Position numbers and translations under genes: made by a program
Assembly (NCBI RefSeq): GCF_009709675.1
Contig: NZ_WMLB01000006.1
Coordinates: 186,001-250,000, forward strand
Reading direction: 5' to 3'
DNA: 64,000 nt
Source: Agromyces bracchium
Lineage (GTDB): Bacteria > Actinomycetota > Actinomycetes > Actinomycetales > Microbacteriaceae
Shown here: in pieces, positions 7,704 through 16,162 of the stretch
Position numbering within the stretch: position 1 is the first letter of the stretch
How the letters are laid out: every line of letters starts with the position of its first letter
Notes under the pieces: model-generated
What the model saw: the letters and a program-made list of their open reading frames with translations, nothing else
Told to the model about the DNA's origin: nothing
The model's database searches: none

Positions 7704-8864
7704 TCAGGCGGAGCGACCGGGAACGCTCCTCGCGAGCACCGTGAGGTACGCGACGAGCGACTCGGGCAGGCCCGCGCCCTCGAGCGCGTCCACGGCGTCG
7801 GTCGCGCGGCGGACGATGCACGCGCGATGCCGTTCGAGGGCGCCGCTGTCGCGCATGATCGCCCGGACCCGCTCGACTCCCGCGTCCGACAGGTCGGAGC
7901 GGCCGACATCGCGGTCGAGGCTCGCCCGGTCGTGCTCCGACGAGCCCGCGTAGGCGAGCTGGAGCAGGAACGTCCGCTTGCCGGAGCGGATGTCGGAGCT
8001 CGTGGACTTGCCGGTGCGAGCCGGATCGCCGAAGACGGCCAGCTCGTCGTCCATGAACTGGTAGGCGACGCCGAGGTGCCGGCCGTACTCGCCGAGCGCG
8101 ACGAGGGCCGCAGCATCCGCTCGCCCCGACGCGAGGGCGCCGAGCCGGAGCGGCAGGACGATGCTGTAACCCGACGTCTTCAATTCGGCCGTGAGAGCGG
8201 GCCGTGCGGACTCGGGAGAGAGCTCCTCGCCGCGCACGTCCATGAGCTCGCCCGAGATCGCCCGCTCGAGGGCGCTCACCGCCTCGAGCACGAGCGAGAC
8301 GCGGATCCGGTCGGAGACGGGAGCGCGCCCGAGGATCGCCATGCTCTCCCCGATCGCGAGGTCGCCCGCGAGGAGGGCGGCCGAGGCCGCCCGGTGGTCG
8401 GCCGTCGCGACCGTGCCGATCGATCGCAGCGACTCGCGCGTCGCCCCGAACAGGTTCGGACGGCCGTGCCGGCGGTCGTCGCCGTCGATCAGGTCGTCGT
8501 GCACGCAGAGCCCGACGTGCAGCAGCTGCACCGCCGCGGCGATCGCGTCGCACGCCCCGGCGTCGGTGCCGCCCATGCCGAGGTAGGCCGCTGCGGCGAG
8601 CCGCGACCGGAGGTACTTCCCCCCGCGCTGCGCGGCGAGCCGGTCGACGAGCTCGCGCAGTTCCCGCTGGTCACCCGCCGGCGCGTCCACCGCCGCCCAC
8701 GCGGCCGAGACCGCGGCAGGCGTGCGCGCGACGGCGGCCTCGACGCGGGAGACCAGGTCGGCCCCTGCGCGTTCGACTCGGCCCACCCCGCCGTCCGCGC
8801 CTCCGGCCGTCTCGGCCGTTCGCTCCCCCCGCCCGTCGAGCCGCACGGATCCGATGGACGACAT
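7704..8864 (-). CDS. Polyprenyl diphosphate synthase (GGPP synthase-like)
   Basis: 386 residues. The first Asp-rich motif DDLIDGDD sits at 123-130 and the second, QFMDDELAVFGD, at 269-280; GGKYLRSRL at 81-89 is the usual GGKRLRP-like substrate loop and LKTSGYS near 228-234 is the conserved Lys-Thr. These define trans-isoprenyl diphosphate synthases of the geranylgeranyl type common in actinobacteria. The first 60 residues are an Ala/Gly/Arg-rich extension. A strong GGGGAGG stands six bases before the ATG. It lies 51 bp after the oxidoreductase gene and upstream of the UbiA-containing block, so it probably supplies the prenyl donor for that enzyme; exact chain length cannot be told. Confidence 0.88.
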   Translation of the reverse strand: MSSIGSVRLDGRGERTAETAGGADGGVGRVERAGADLVSRVEAAVARTPAAVSAAWAAVDAPAGDQRELRELVDRLAAQRGGKYLRSRLAAAAYLGMGGTDAGACDAIAAAVQLLHVGLCVHDDLIDGDDRRHGRPNLFGATRESLRSIGTVATADHRAASAALLAGDLAIGESMAILGRAPVSDRIRVSLVLEAVSALERAISGELMDVRGEELSPESARPALTAELKTSGYSIVLPLRLGALASGRADAAALVALGEYGRHLGVAYQFMDDELAVFGDPARTGKSTSSDIRSGKRTFLLQLAYAGSSEHDRASLDRDVGRSDLSDAGVERVRAIMRDSGALERHRACIVRRATDAVDALEGAGLPESLVAYLTVLARSVPGRSA

Positions 8865-8915
8865 CCCGCACCTCCCCTTCGTTCGCGGAACCCGGCCGGT
8901 CGGATCTCGCCGCGG

Positions 8916-10109
8916 TCAGTCCCCGACGCCCCCCAGGACGCCGACCCAGGCCGCGGACGACGCGGAGCTCTGCTCGACCGCATCGAGCACCCGCTGCACG
9001 TGCAGGCCGTCGGCGAACGACGGGCTCGGGTCGGAGCCCGAGGCGATCGCCTCGACGAAGTCGTGCGCCTGGTTGGCGAACCCGTGCTCGTACCCGAGGA
9101 GGTGTCCGGCGGGCCACCACGCCGAGACCCACGGATGCTCGGGCTCGGTGACGATGATCGACGTGAAGCCCTGCTCTGCCGCGGGGGCCGATGCGTCGTA
9201 GTACTCGATGCGGTTGAGGTGCTCGAGGTCGAACGCGATCGCGCCCTCCGAGCCCGACACCTCGACGCGCAGTGCGTTCTTGCGGCCCGTGGCCATGCGC
9301 GAGGCCTCGAACGAGCCGAGCGCACCCGAGGCGAAGCGCCCGTGGAAGAACGCGACGTCGTCGACCGTCACCTCGCCGATGCCGGTGGCCGGCGCCGACG
9401 ACCCCGCTGAGATGCCCCCCGACGAGGAGCCCGCGATCGGCCTGTGACGCACGAACGTCTCGAGCAGGCCCGACACCTCCGCGACCTGAAGGCCGGTGAG
9501 GTACTCCGCCATGTCGACGGCGTGCGCGCCGATGTCGCCGAGCGCGCCCGATCCGGCGCGATCCTTCTGCAGGCGCCAGGTCATGGGCGACTCGGGGTCG
9601 ACGAGCCAGTCCTGCAGGTACGACGCGCGCACGTGGCGCACCTCGCCGATCCGCCCCTCGGCGATGAGGTGCCGCGCGAAGGCGGTCGCCGGCAGTCGCC
9701 GGTAGGTGAACCCCACCATCGAGCGGATGCCGCGGGCGGCGGCGGCCTCGGCCGCGCGGGTCATGGCCTCGGCCTCGGCCGACGAGTTCGCGAGCGGCTT
9801 CTCGCAGAGCACGTGCTTGCCCGCCTCGAGCGCGGCGATCGCGATCTCGGCGTGCGAGTCGCCCGGGGTGACGATGTCGACGATGTCGACGTCATCGCGC
9901 GTGACGACCTCGCGCCAGTCCGACGCGGACTCCCGCCAGCCCCACTTCGCGGCGGAGGCGGCGGCCCGATCCGGATCTCGACCGACGAGGACGTCCATCG
10001 TCGGCTCGGCCGACAGGTCGAAGAACCTCGGGGCGACGCGCCATCCCTGCGAGTGGGCGGCTCCCATGAATCCGTTGCCCACCATCGCGACGCGGAGTCG
10101 TTCACGCAT
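8916..10109 (-). CDS. Gfo/Idh/MocA family oxidoreductase
   Basis: 397 residues. The NAD(P)-binding motif VGNGFMG is at 10-16, and CEKPLANS near 101-108 holds the EKP signature with the catalytic Lys. DIGAHAVDMAEYL near 200 carries the conserved His of the family. Members oxidise or epimerise sugars and cyclitols, for example inositol 2-dehydrogenase. It lies 72 bp after the sugar-binding lipoprotein gene, separated by a strong hairpin, and is followed by the polyprenyl synthase. Together with the inositol phosphate synthase and isomerases it suggests cyclitol or keto-sugar chemistry; the specific substrate is unknown. Confidence 0.9.
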   Translation of the reverse strand: MRERLRVAMVGNGFMGAAHSQGWRVAPRFFDLSAEPTMDVLVGRDPDRAAASAAKWGWRESASDWREVVTRDDVDIVDIVTPGDSHAEIAIAALEAGKHVLCEKPLANSSAEAEAMTRAAEAAAARGIRSMVGFTYRRLPATAFARHLIAEGRIGEVRHVRASYLQDWLVDPESPMTWRLQKDRAGSGALGDIGAHAVDMAEYLTGLQVAEVSGLLETFVRHRPIAGSSSGGISAGSSAPATGIGEVTVDDVAFFHGRFASGALGSFEASRMATGRKNALRVEVSGSEGAIAFDLEHLNRIEYYDASAPAAEQGFTSIIVTEPEHPWVSAWWPAGHLLGYEHGFANQAHDFVEAIASGSDPSPSFADGLHVQRVLDAVEQSSASSAAWVGVLGGVGD

Positions 10110-10136
10110 GCCGATCGAGTGCCTTTCTGGGTAGGG

Positions 10137-10168
10137 GAGGCTGGGCGCCCCGAGGGGCGCCCAGCCTC
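10137..10168 (-). terminator. Strong intercistronic hairpin after the sugar-binding protein gene
   Basis: A perfect 15-bp inverted repeat (10137-10151 and 10154-10168, core CTGGGCGCCCC) with a two-base gap follows the binding-protein stop. It lacks a U-tract, so it is probably a processing or mRNA-stabilising hairpin that keeps binding-protein message high relative to downstream genes, or a leaky terminator. Confidence 0.6.
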
Positions 10169-10181
10169 GTGAGGGTTCGGG

Positions 10182-11228
10182 TCAGGACTCGAAGGCGAAC
10201 TGGATGTACTCGTCCACGTTGTCCGCGGTCACGACCGGCGCGTCGAGGACGATCCGGTTCGGGACGCTGGGCGTGTAGAGGTCGCTCATCGTCTTGCCCT
10301 GCGCGATCAGTCGGGCCAGCGCGATGCCGTCGGCCGCCTGGGTCGACGGGTAGATGACCGTCGCCTCGAGCACCGAGTCGCCCGACTGGATGGCGCGCAT
10401 CGCGTTCGCGCTGCCCGCACCGCCGACCATGAAGAACTCGTCGCGACCCGCGGCGTCGATCGCCGCGAGCACGCCGACGCCCTGGTCGTCGTCGTGGTTC
10501 CAGATCGCGTCGATCTCGGGCGCGGCCGAGAGCAGCTGCGAGGTCACGGCCTCGCCGCCCTGGATCGTGAAGTCCGCGGCGACGCGGTTGGTGACCTCGA
10601 GGCCGCAGTCGGAGAGCGCGTCGGCGAAGCCGGCCGAGCGGTCCTGGGTCAGCGGCAGCGAGTCGATGCCGGCGATCTCGGCGACCACCGCGTCGTCCTG
10701 GCCCTCGAGGCGCTCGCAGATGTACGTGCCTGCGGAGACGCCCATGCCGTAGTTGTCGCCGAGGATCGTCGCACGGGCGGCGAACGGGCTGGAGAACTCG
10801 CGGTCGACGTTGATGACCGGGATGCCGGCCTCCATCGCCGCCGTCGCCGCCTCGGTCAGCGCCGCACCGTCGGTCGGCAGCAGCACGATGGCGTCGACGC
10901 CGTCGTTGACGAAGGTCTCGACCTGGCTGATCTGGAGGTTGGCGTCGTTCGTGCCCTCCGCGACGCGGAGTTCGACGTCGGGGTAGCTGTCGGCCGCCGC
11001 CTGTGCGGCCGAGTTGATCGCGCCGAGCCAGCCGTGGTCGGCCGCGGGGCCCGAGAAGCCGATGACGACCGTGTCGCCGGCCTCCGCGTTCTCCTCGGCG
11101 GAGTTCTGGTTCTCCGTGACGTTCGACTCGGAACCGCCCGCGGTGCAACCGACCAGCAGGCCGGCGACTGCGAGGGAAGCGCCCGCCATGACCAGCATGC
11201 GGGCTCGTGAAGTGCGGGTGACACTCAT
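10182..11228 (-). CDS. Sugar ABC transporter substrate-binding lipoprotein (RbsB/Peripla_BP_4 family)
   Basis: 348 residues. A lipoprotein signal peptide ends in LLVGC with the lipidated Cys at 28, followed by an acidic linker. The mature part has the RbsB-like fold: VVIGFSGPAADHGWLGAINS, QISQVETFVNDGVDAIVLLP, GIPVINVDREF and DAIWNHDDDQGVGVLAAID. It binds a monosaccharide or polyol outside the membrane. ATG 11228 is the start; the frame is open further upstream but crosses the promoter. The cognate ATPase and permease are divergently transcribed 260 bp away. The intergenic region holds an RCTTATG-type inverted repeat, probably bound by the ROK regulator. Confidence 0.93.
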   Translation of the reverse strand: MSVTRTSRARMLVMAGASLAVAGLLVGCTAGGSESNVTENQNSAEENAEAGDTVVIGFSGPAADHGWLGAINSAAQAAADSYPDVELRVAEGTNDANLQISQVETFVNDGVDAIVLLPTDGAALTEAATAAMEAGIPVINVDREFSSPFAARATILGDNYGMGVSAGTYICERLEGQDDAVVAEIAGIDSLPLTQDRSAGFADALSDCGLEVTNRVAADFTIQGGEAVTSQLLSAAPEIDAIWNHDDDQGVGVLAAIDAAGRDEFFMVGGAGSANAMRAIQSGDSVLEATVIYPSTQAADGIALARLIAQGKTMSDLYTPSVPNRIVLDAPVVTADNVDEYIQFAFES

Positions 11229-11353
11229 TCGTGTAGTCCTCTCATTGGATGTGACGCAGCACCGCCAGATGGACTTCGTAACCATCCGGATGCCACCACA
11301 CCCAACGGAGTCCACGCTGACGTTTCGTGAGCGTAGCAGAAGATAGCCGGATC

Positions 11354-11388
11354 TGCGCAACTTATGTTTGTGTCGCGTTATAAGTGCA
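11354..11388. promoter_or_regulatory. Candidate ROK operator in the divergent ABC promoter
   Basis: ACTTAT (11360-11365) and ATAAGT (11380-11385) form an inverted repeat in an AT-rich island within otherwise GC-rich DNA. The left half reads TGCGCAACTTATG, a sequence repeated with one mismatch at 18850-18862. Similar half-sites flank the start of the ROK gene. It lies between the binding-protein gene and the ATPase/permease genes and could control both. Confidence 0.5.
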
Positions 11389-11454
11389 TGGGCCGCCAGG
11401 CCCCCGCCTCACAGGGCGGGAACAGGCAGTCGGGCGGAAATCGTGGAAAAGCAC

Positions 11455-11482
11455 TTGCGTCATCGCGGGATCCGGTTATGAT
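11455..11482 (+). promoter_or_regulatory. Promoter for a probably leaderless ABC ATPase mRNA
   Basis: TTGCGT (11455-11460), a 16-bp spacer and TATGAT (11477-11482). The expected start point, six or seven bases after the -10 element, coincides with the GTG at 11489, which has no Shine-Dalgarno sequence in front. Confidence 0.5.
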
Positions 11483-11488
11483 TTTCGA

Positions 11489-13009
11489 GTGATCAAAGAC
11501 GACCATCTTCCGGCATTACTCCGCATGAGCGGCATCTCGAAGAGCTTCGCCGGCGTCCAGGCGCTGAAGAACGTGGACCTCGAGATCGTCGCCGGCGAAG
11601 TGCACTGCATCCTCGGCCAGAACGGCGCGGGCAAGTCGACGCTGATCAAGACCCTCGCCGGTGCGCACGCGCCCGACGCGGGCACGATCGAGTGGAACGG
11701 CGAGGAGGTCACCCTCCACTCGCCCCAGGCCGCGATCGAGCTCGGCATCGCGACGATGTACCAGGAGCTCGACGTCGTCGACGGGCTCACCATCGCCGAG
11801 AACATCTTCCTCGGGCACGAGCTCTCCGTCGGCGGGTTCCTCCGCGCCGGCGAGGCGAACTCCCGTACCCGGCGCCTGCTCGAGCGACTCGGCCACGGCG
11901 ACCTCTCCCCCTCCCGAGAGGTGGGCACGCTGAGCGCCGCGAACCAGCAGATCGTGAGCATGGCGCGCGCGCTCTCGCACGACACGCGCCTCATCATCAT
12001 GGACGAGCCGTCGGCCGTGCTCGACGGCGAGGAGGTCAAGAACCTCTTCCGCGTCGTCCGAGAGCTCACCGCCGACGGCATCGCGGTCGTCTACATCACG
12101 CACCGGCTCGAGGAGATCCGCGAGATCGGCGACCGCATCACCGTCCTGAAGGACGGCCGCAGCACGGCGAACGGCCTCGACGTCTCCGAGACGCCGACCT
12201 CCGAGCTCATCCGGCGCATGACCGGGCGCGAGGTCGAGAACGTCTTCCCGCCGGCCACCCCCGTCGCCGACGACGCGCCGCTCGCGCTCGAGGTCGACGG
12301 CCTCTCGCTCGACGGGGTCTTCCACGACGTGGGCTTCACGGTCCGCGCGGGCGAGATCGTCGGCCTCGCCGGCCTCGTGGGTTCGGGGCGATCCGAGATC
12401 CTCGAGACCATCTACGGCGCCCGGCGCGCGACCTCGGGCACCGTGCGCGCGAACGGCAGGGAGCTCCGTCGTGGTTCGGTCCGCGACGCGGTCCGCGCGG
12501 GCATCGGGCTCTCGCCCGAGGAGCGCAAGAGCCAGGGGCTGCTGCTCGACGAGCCCATCTTCCGGAACGTCACGCTCTCCTCGTTCACCCGGTTCGCCAG
12601 GGGCGGATTCGTCGACGAGCGGCGCGAGCGTCGCATCGCCGCCGAGCAGATCGACGCACTCGAACTCCGGCCGGCCGACCCGGACCGGCCGGCCCGCACG
12701 CTCTCGGGCGGCAACCAGCAGAAGATCCTGCTGGCCCGCTGGCTCGTCAACCGCACGTCCGTGCTCCTCCTCGACGAGCCGACGCGCGGCGTCGACGTCG
12801 GCGCCCGCGCCGAGATCTACGCCCTGATCCGCAGGCTCGCAGCGAACGGCGACGCCGTCGTCGTCGTCTCCAGCGAGATCGAGGAGGTGCTCGGCCTCGC
12901 CGACACCGTCCTCGTCGTGGGTGACGGCCGCATCCTCACCACCGTCAAGTCAGACCAGATCGACGAGCACCAGGTGCTCGACCTCGTCATGAAAGGAACC
13001 GCCGCGTGA
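11489..13009 (+). CDS. Sugar ABC transporter ATP-binding protein (tandem RbsA/MglA type)
   Basis: 506 residues with two ATPase halves. Half one has Walker A GQNGAGKST, a degenerate signature LSAANQQ and Walker B LIIMDEPS. Half two has a non-canonical Walker A GLVGSGRSE, signature LSGGNQQK and Walker B VLLLDEPT. That asymmetry is typical of RbsA/MglA proteins in carbohydrate uptake ABC-2 family importers. The start is GTG 11489 from the promoter geometry and lack of a ribosome site; ATG 11525 (MSGISKSF) is the alternative. Its stop overlaps the permease start by 4 bp. It energises uptake of the sugar bound by the lipoprotein at 10182-11228. Confidence 0.93.
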   Translation: MIKDDHLPALLRMSGISKSFAGVQALKNVDLEIVAGEVHCILGQNGAGKSTLIKTLAGAHAPDAGTIEWNGEEVTLHSPQAAIELGIATMYQELDVVDGLTIAENIFLGHELSVGGFLRAGEANSRTRRLLERLGHGDLSPSREVGTLSAANQQIVSMARALSHDTRLIIMDEPSAVLDGEEVKNLFRVVRELTADGIAVVYITHRLEEIREIGDRITVLKDGRSTANGLDVSETPTSELIRRMTGREVENVFPPATPVADDAPLALEVDGLSLDGVFHDVGFTVRAGEIVGLAGLVGSGRSEILETIYGARRATSGTVRANGRELRRGSVRDAVRAGIGLSPEERKSQGLLLDEPIFRNVTLSSFTRFARGGFVDERRERRIAAEQIDALELRPADPDRPARTLSGGNQQKILLARWLVNRTSVLLLDEPTRGVDVGARAEIYALIRRLAANGDAVVVVSSEIEEVLGLADTVLVVGDGRILTTVKSDQIDEHQVLDLVMKGTAA

Positions 13010-14058
13010 GCGAGTCCCAGCCCCAGACCATCGCCCCGGCCGAGCCCGGCCCCGCAGCGCCGCAGCCGGAGCCGCGTCGCCGGTTCACGGCGAAGAGCCT
13101 CCTCAGCGGATCGGTCGGCCGCAACCTCGGCCTGATCCTCGCCCTCGCCGCACTGTTCGTCGTCGGCGCGATCACCGCGGGTGATCGGTTCACGAACATC
13201 GACAACATCCTCGTGATCATCCGGCTCGCCTCGATCATCGGCGTGATCTCGATCGGCATGACGTTCGTCATCATCGGCGGGGGCATCGACCTGTCCGTGG
13301 GTTCGGTGATGGGCCTCGCATCGGTGGTCGCGACGCTGTCGGCCATCCAGGCGGCCGCCGAGAACTCGACCTGGCTCGTCATGGTCTTCACGGCCCTCGC
13401 CGTCGGCCTCGCCGCGGGCTTCCTCAACGGCTTCGTCATCGCGTACGGCAAGGTGGTCGCCTTCATGGCGACGCTCGCGATGCTCGTGGCCGCCCGCGGC
13501 CTCGCCGAGATCCTCGCGAACCGCACGACCCAGGTCGTCCGGATCCCCGAGTTCATCGAGTTCATGAACATGGACCTGCTCGGCATCGACATGCTGATCT
13601 GGATCTTCGTGATCGTCGCGGTCGCGGGGTGGATCCTGCTCAACCGGACGACGTTCGGGCGCCGCACGGTCGCCATCGGCGGCAACCGCGAGGCCGCGCG
13701 CCTCGCGGGCCTCGCGGTGCGCCGGCACACCATGTACCTCTACGCGCTCGCCGGGCTCACCGCGGGCATCGCTGCGGTCATGATCCTCGGCCGCACGACG
13801 GCCGGCACCTCGACCCACGGCACGCTCTACGAGCTCGATGCGATCGCCGCGGTCGTCGTCGGCGGCACCCTGCTCGTCGGCGGACGTGGAACGATCACCG
13901 GCACCGTGTTCGGCGTCCTGATCTTCGCGACGCTCACCAACGTGTTCACGCAGAACAACCTGTCGACCTCCGTCCAGGCGGTCGCGAAGGGCGTGATCAT
14001 CGTGATCGCGGTGCTCCTGCAGCAGCGCTTCGCGGGTCAGGGTTCGAAGTCGCACTAG
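13006..14058 (+). CDS. Sugar ABC transporter permease (RbsC family)
   Basis: 350 residues with about eight to ten membrane helices, a Pro/Glu-rich cytoplasmic N-terminus, and the family stretches IIGVISIGMTFVIIGGGIDL, DLSVGSVMGLASV and AVVVGGTLLVGGRGTITGTV. It forms the homodimeric channel of a ribose-type importer. It begins at GTG 13006 inside the GTGA overlap with the ATPase gene. The ROK regulator follows after 84 bp. Confidence 0.94.
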   Translation: MSESQPQTIAPAEPGPAAPQPEPRRRFTAKSLLSGSVGRNLGLILALAALFVVGAITAGDRFTNIDNILVIIRLASIIGVISIGMTFVIIGGGIDLSVGSVMGLASVVATLSAIQAAAENSTWLVMVFTALAVGLAAGFLNGFVIAYGKVVAFMATLAMLVAARGLAEILANRTTQVVRIPEFIEFMNMDLLGIDMLIWIFVIVAVAGWILLNRTTFGRRTVAIGGNREAARLAGLAVRRHTMYLYALAGLTAGIAAVMILGRTTAGTSTHGTLYELDAIAAVVVGGTLLVGGRGTITGTVFGVLIFATLTNVFTQNNLSTSVQAVAKGVIIVIAVLLQQRFAGQGSKSH

Positions 14059-14112
14059 CCGCGTCACGTCCGCGGCACCGGGAGTATTCCGGTGGATGCA
14101 TGTGCATGCGAG

Positions 14113-14155
14113 TTATGTCGGAAGGTATGGGAGAATCGACGGATGGTTGACATAA
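14113..14155. promoter_or_regulatory. Inverted repeat spanning the ROK start codon
   Basis: TTATGTC (14113-14119) and GACATAA (14149-14155) are exact 7-bp complements on either side of the ATG at 14143. The right half extends to CATAAGTGCGCA, whose complement TGCGCACTTATG resembles the half-sites at 11354 and 18850. A regulator bound here would block its own expression. Confidence 0.5.
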
Positions 14156-15381
14156 GTGCGCACGGCGACACGCGGCCCCACGTGAACGCGCTGGGCTCGA
14201 CCGCCATGAGCGATCTCTTCCAGATCCTCCGCGACGGCCAGCCGCGCACGCGCAGCGAACTCGCCACGATCACCGGGCTCGCCCGCACGACGGTGGCGAT
14301 GCGCATCGACGCCCTCACCGACCTGGGCCTCGTCGGCCCGGTCGGCGAGGCCGCGTCGACGGGCGGCCGCCCCTCGTCGCTCTTCGCGATCACGGCGAGC
14401 GAGCGGTTCGTGGTGGGCGTCGACATCGGCGCCTCGCACATCCGCGTGGCGCTCGCCGACATCACCGGGCGCATCATCGAGGAGACCAACTCGGTCATCG
14501 CGGTCGCCGAGGGGCCGCGCGTGGTGCTCGACGCGGTCATCGCCGCGACGCGCGAGCTCATCGAGCACACCGGTCGCCGCATCGGCGACCTCCTCGCGAT
14601 CGGCGTCGGCGTGCCCGGCCCGGTCGAGTTCAGCACCGGCCGCCCGATCAACCCGCCGATCATGCCCGGCTGGGACCGCTTCGACGTCGCGGGCTGGATC
14701 CGCCAGGAGATCGACGTCCCGGTGCTCGTCGACAACGACGTGAACATCATGGCCCTCGGCGAGCGCGAGCGCGCGTGGCCCGACACCGACCACCTGCTCT
14801 TCGTCAAGATCGCCACGGGCATCGGCGCGGGCGTCATCTCCGGCGGCTTCCTCCAGCGCGGTGCGCAGGGCACCGCGGGCGACATCGGCCACGTCTACGT
14901 CTCGCGCGGCGCCGAGATCGCCTGCAACTGCGGCAACTTCGGATGCCTCGAGGCCCTCGCCTCGGGCAGCGCCATCGCGCGGGCCCTCACGGCCGCCGGC
15001 ATCCCCGCGTCGAACTCGCGCGACGTCGTCGACCTCGTGAAGAACGGCAACGTCAACGCGATCCAGGCGGTCCGCCAGGCCGGCCGCGACATCGGAGAGG
15101 TGCTCACCACGTGCCTCAGCCTGATGAACCCGTCGGTCATCGTGCTCGGCGGCTCGATGGCCGAGGCGGGCGAGCACCTGATCGCCGGCGTCCGCGAGGT
15201 CGTCTACCGGCGCTCGATGCCGCTCGCGACCGAGTCGCTGCACATCACGCTCTCGCAGACGGGGGCCGATGCGGCGGTGCTGGGCGCGAGCATGCTCGCC
15301 ATCCACCACTCGCTCTCCCCCGCGAACATCGAGGCGATGATCGCGCAGTCCGCCGGCGGCGCACTCCGCGCGGTGAAGTAG
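14143..15381 (+). CDS. ROK family transcriptional regulator
   Basis: 412 residues. The N-terminal winged helix-turn-helix (about 22-62) contains TRSELATITGLARTTVAMRI. The ROK sugar-kinase-like domain begins with VVGVDIGASHIRV and has LAIGVGVPGPV, the second phosphate loop DNDVNIMALGE, ATGIGAGVISGG and the zinc-binding CNCGNFGCLE. ATG 14143 is preceded by GGGAGA. It follows the ABC permease and is the likely sugar-responsive repressor of this transporter and perhaps of the leftward ebo-type array. Inverted half-sites at its own start suggest autoregulation. Confidence 0.93.
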   Translation: MVDISAHGDTRPHVNALGSTAMSDLFQILRDGQPRTRSELATITGLARTTVAMRIDALTDLGLVGPVGEAASTGGRPSSLFAITASERFVVGVDIGASHIRVALADITGRIIEETNSVIAVAEGPRVVLDAVIAATRELIEHTGRRIGDLLAIGVGVPGPVEFSTGRPINPPIMPGWDRFDVAGWIRQEIDVPVLVDNDVNIMALGERERAWPDTDHLLFVKIATGIGAGVISGGFLQRGAQGTAGDIGHVYVSRGAEIACNCGNFGCLEALASGSAIARALTAAGIPASNSRDVVDLVKNGNVNAIQAVRQAGRDIGEVLTTCLSLMNPSVIVLGGSMAEAGEHLIAGVREVVYRRSMPLATESLHITLSQTGADAAVLGASMLAIHHSLSPANIEAMIAQSAGGALRAVK

Positions 15382-15436
15382 CGCCGCGCGTCCGTCGAAG
15401 ACGTCCGCCGGGGGCGGCCGGCGGTAGCGTGGTCGG

Positions 15437-16162
15437 GTGACCGACACCCCCTTCGCGCTGTTCGACCTCGAGTCGGTCGCTCCGCGGGTCGCGTCGGCGC
15501 TCCGGCAGCCTCCGTTGCCGCACGAGACCCGCATCGTCGCCGACTCGGGCGACCGCGTGGCCTGGCTGCGGGCCCGGGCGCAGGGCGTGACGGCGACGGA
15601 TGCCGCGAAGCTCGCGTCCGAGGCATCCGTTCGGGCCGCGGCGAGCGAGAAGGTCTACGGCGGGCGCAGCCGCGGGTTCGGCGGCAGCCGGTACACCGAC
15701 CACGGTCGCGAGCGCGAGCCGGTGATCGCCCGGTGGGTCCGCGCGGAGCACGGCATCGCGCCCTCGAGCCTGCTCTTCCACGCGGAGGCCGACCGGCGGC
15801 ACCTCGCGACGCCCGACGGGCTCACGGTGCGGGGCGACGGCACGCTCGAGCTCTGCGAGATCAAGACCACGTCGAAGCCGTGGCGCGGCATTCCGCGCGG
15901 GTACCTCCGGCAGGTGTGGTGGCAGCAGTACGTGCTCGGCGCCGAGCGCACGCTCGTCGTGTGGGAGCAGCACGACGGCTTCGTTCCGGTCGGCGACCCG
16001 ACGTGCCGGTGGGTCGATCGCGACGAGGACCAGATCGCGCAGCTCGTGCGCCTCGCCGGCATGCTCCTCGAGGCGATCCGGCCGCAGCCCGGCTCCGCCC
16101 AGCCCGCACGCACCGGCGGCGCCCCCGATCGCTCGTTCTACCGCCCGGGGCCGCTCGCGTGA
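15437..16162 (+). CDS. YqaJ-type exonuclease (lambda exonuclease-like fold)
   Basis: 241 residues. The YqaJ/PD-(D/E)XK catalytic set is visible: DHGREREPVI with Glu94, LATPDGL with Asp127, CEIKTTSKPW with Glu141 and Lys143, and the Gln motif QVWWQQYVLGA. Such nucleases act 5'-3' on duplex DNA and usually come from phage recombination systems, but no recombinase, SSB or phage gene lies nearby and the base composition matches the surroundings, so this is a domesticated chromosomal copy of unknown role. It starts at GTG 15437 and overlaps the next gene by 4 bp. Confidence 0.8.
   Translation: MTDTPFALFDLESVAPRVASALRQPPLPHETRIVADSGDRVAWLRARAQGVTATDAAKLASEASVRAAASEKVYGGRSRGFGGSRYTDHGREREPVIARWVRAEHGIAPSSLLFHAEADRRHLATPDGLTVRGDGTLELCEIKTTSKPWRGIPRGYLRQVWWQQYVLGAERTLVVWEQHDGFVPVGDPTCRWVDRDEDQIAQLVRLAGMLLEAIRPQPGSAQPARTGGAPDRSFYRPGPLA

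Noticed and set aside
10137-10168. Full terminator between the binding protein and oxidoreductase genes
   Set aside because: The hairpin is strong but has no U-tract, and the next gene follows closely; a processing or stabilising role fits at least as well, so the array was not split there.
15437-16162. Prophage remnant around the YqaJ-type nuclease
   Set aside because: No integrase, structural gene, attachment repeats or composition change nearby.
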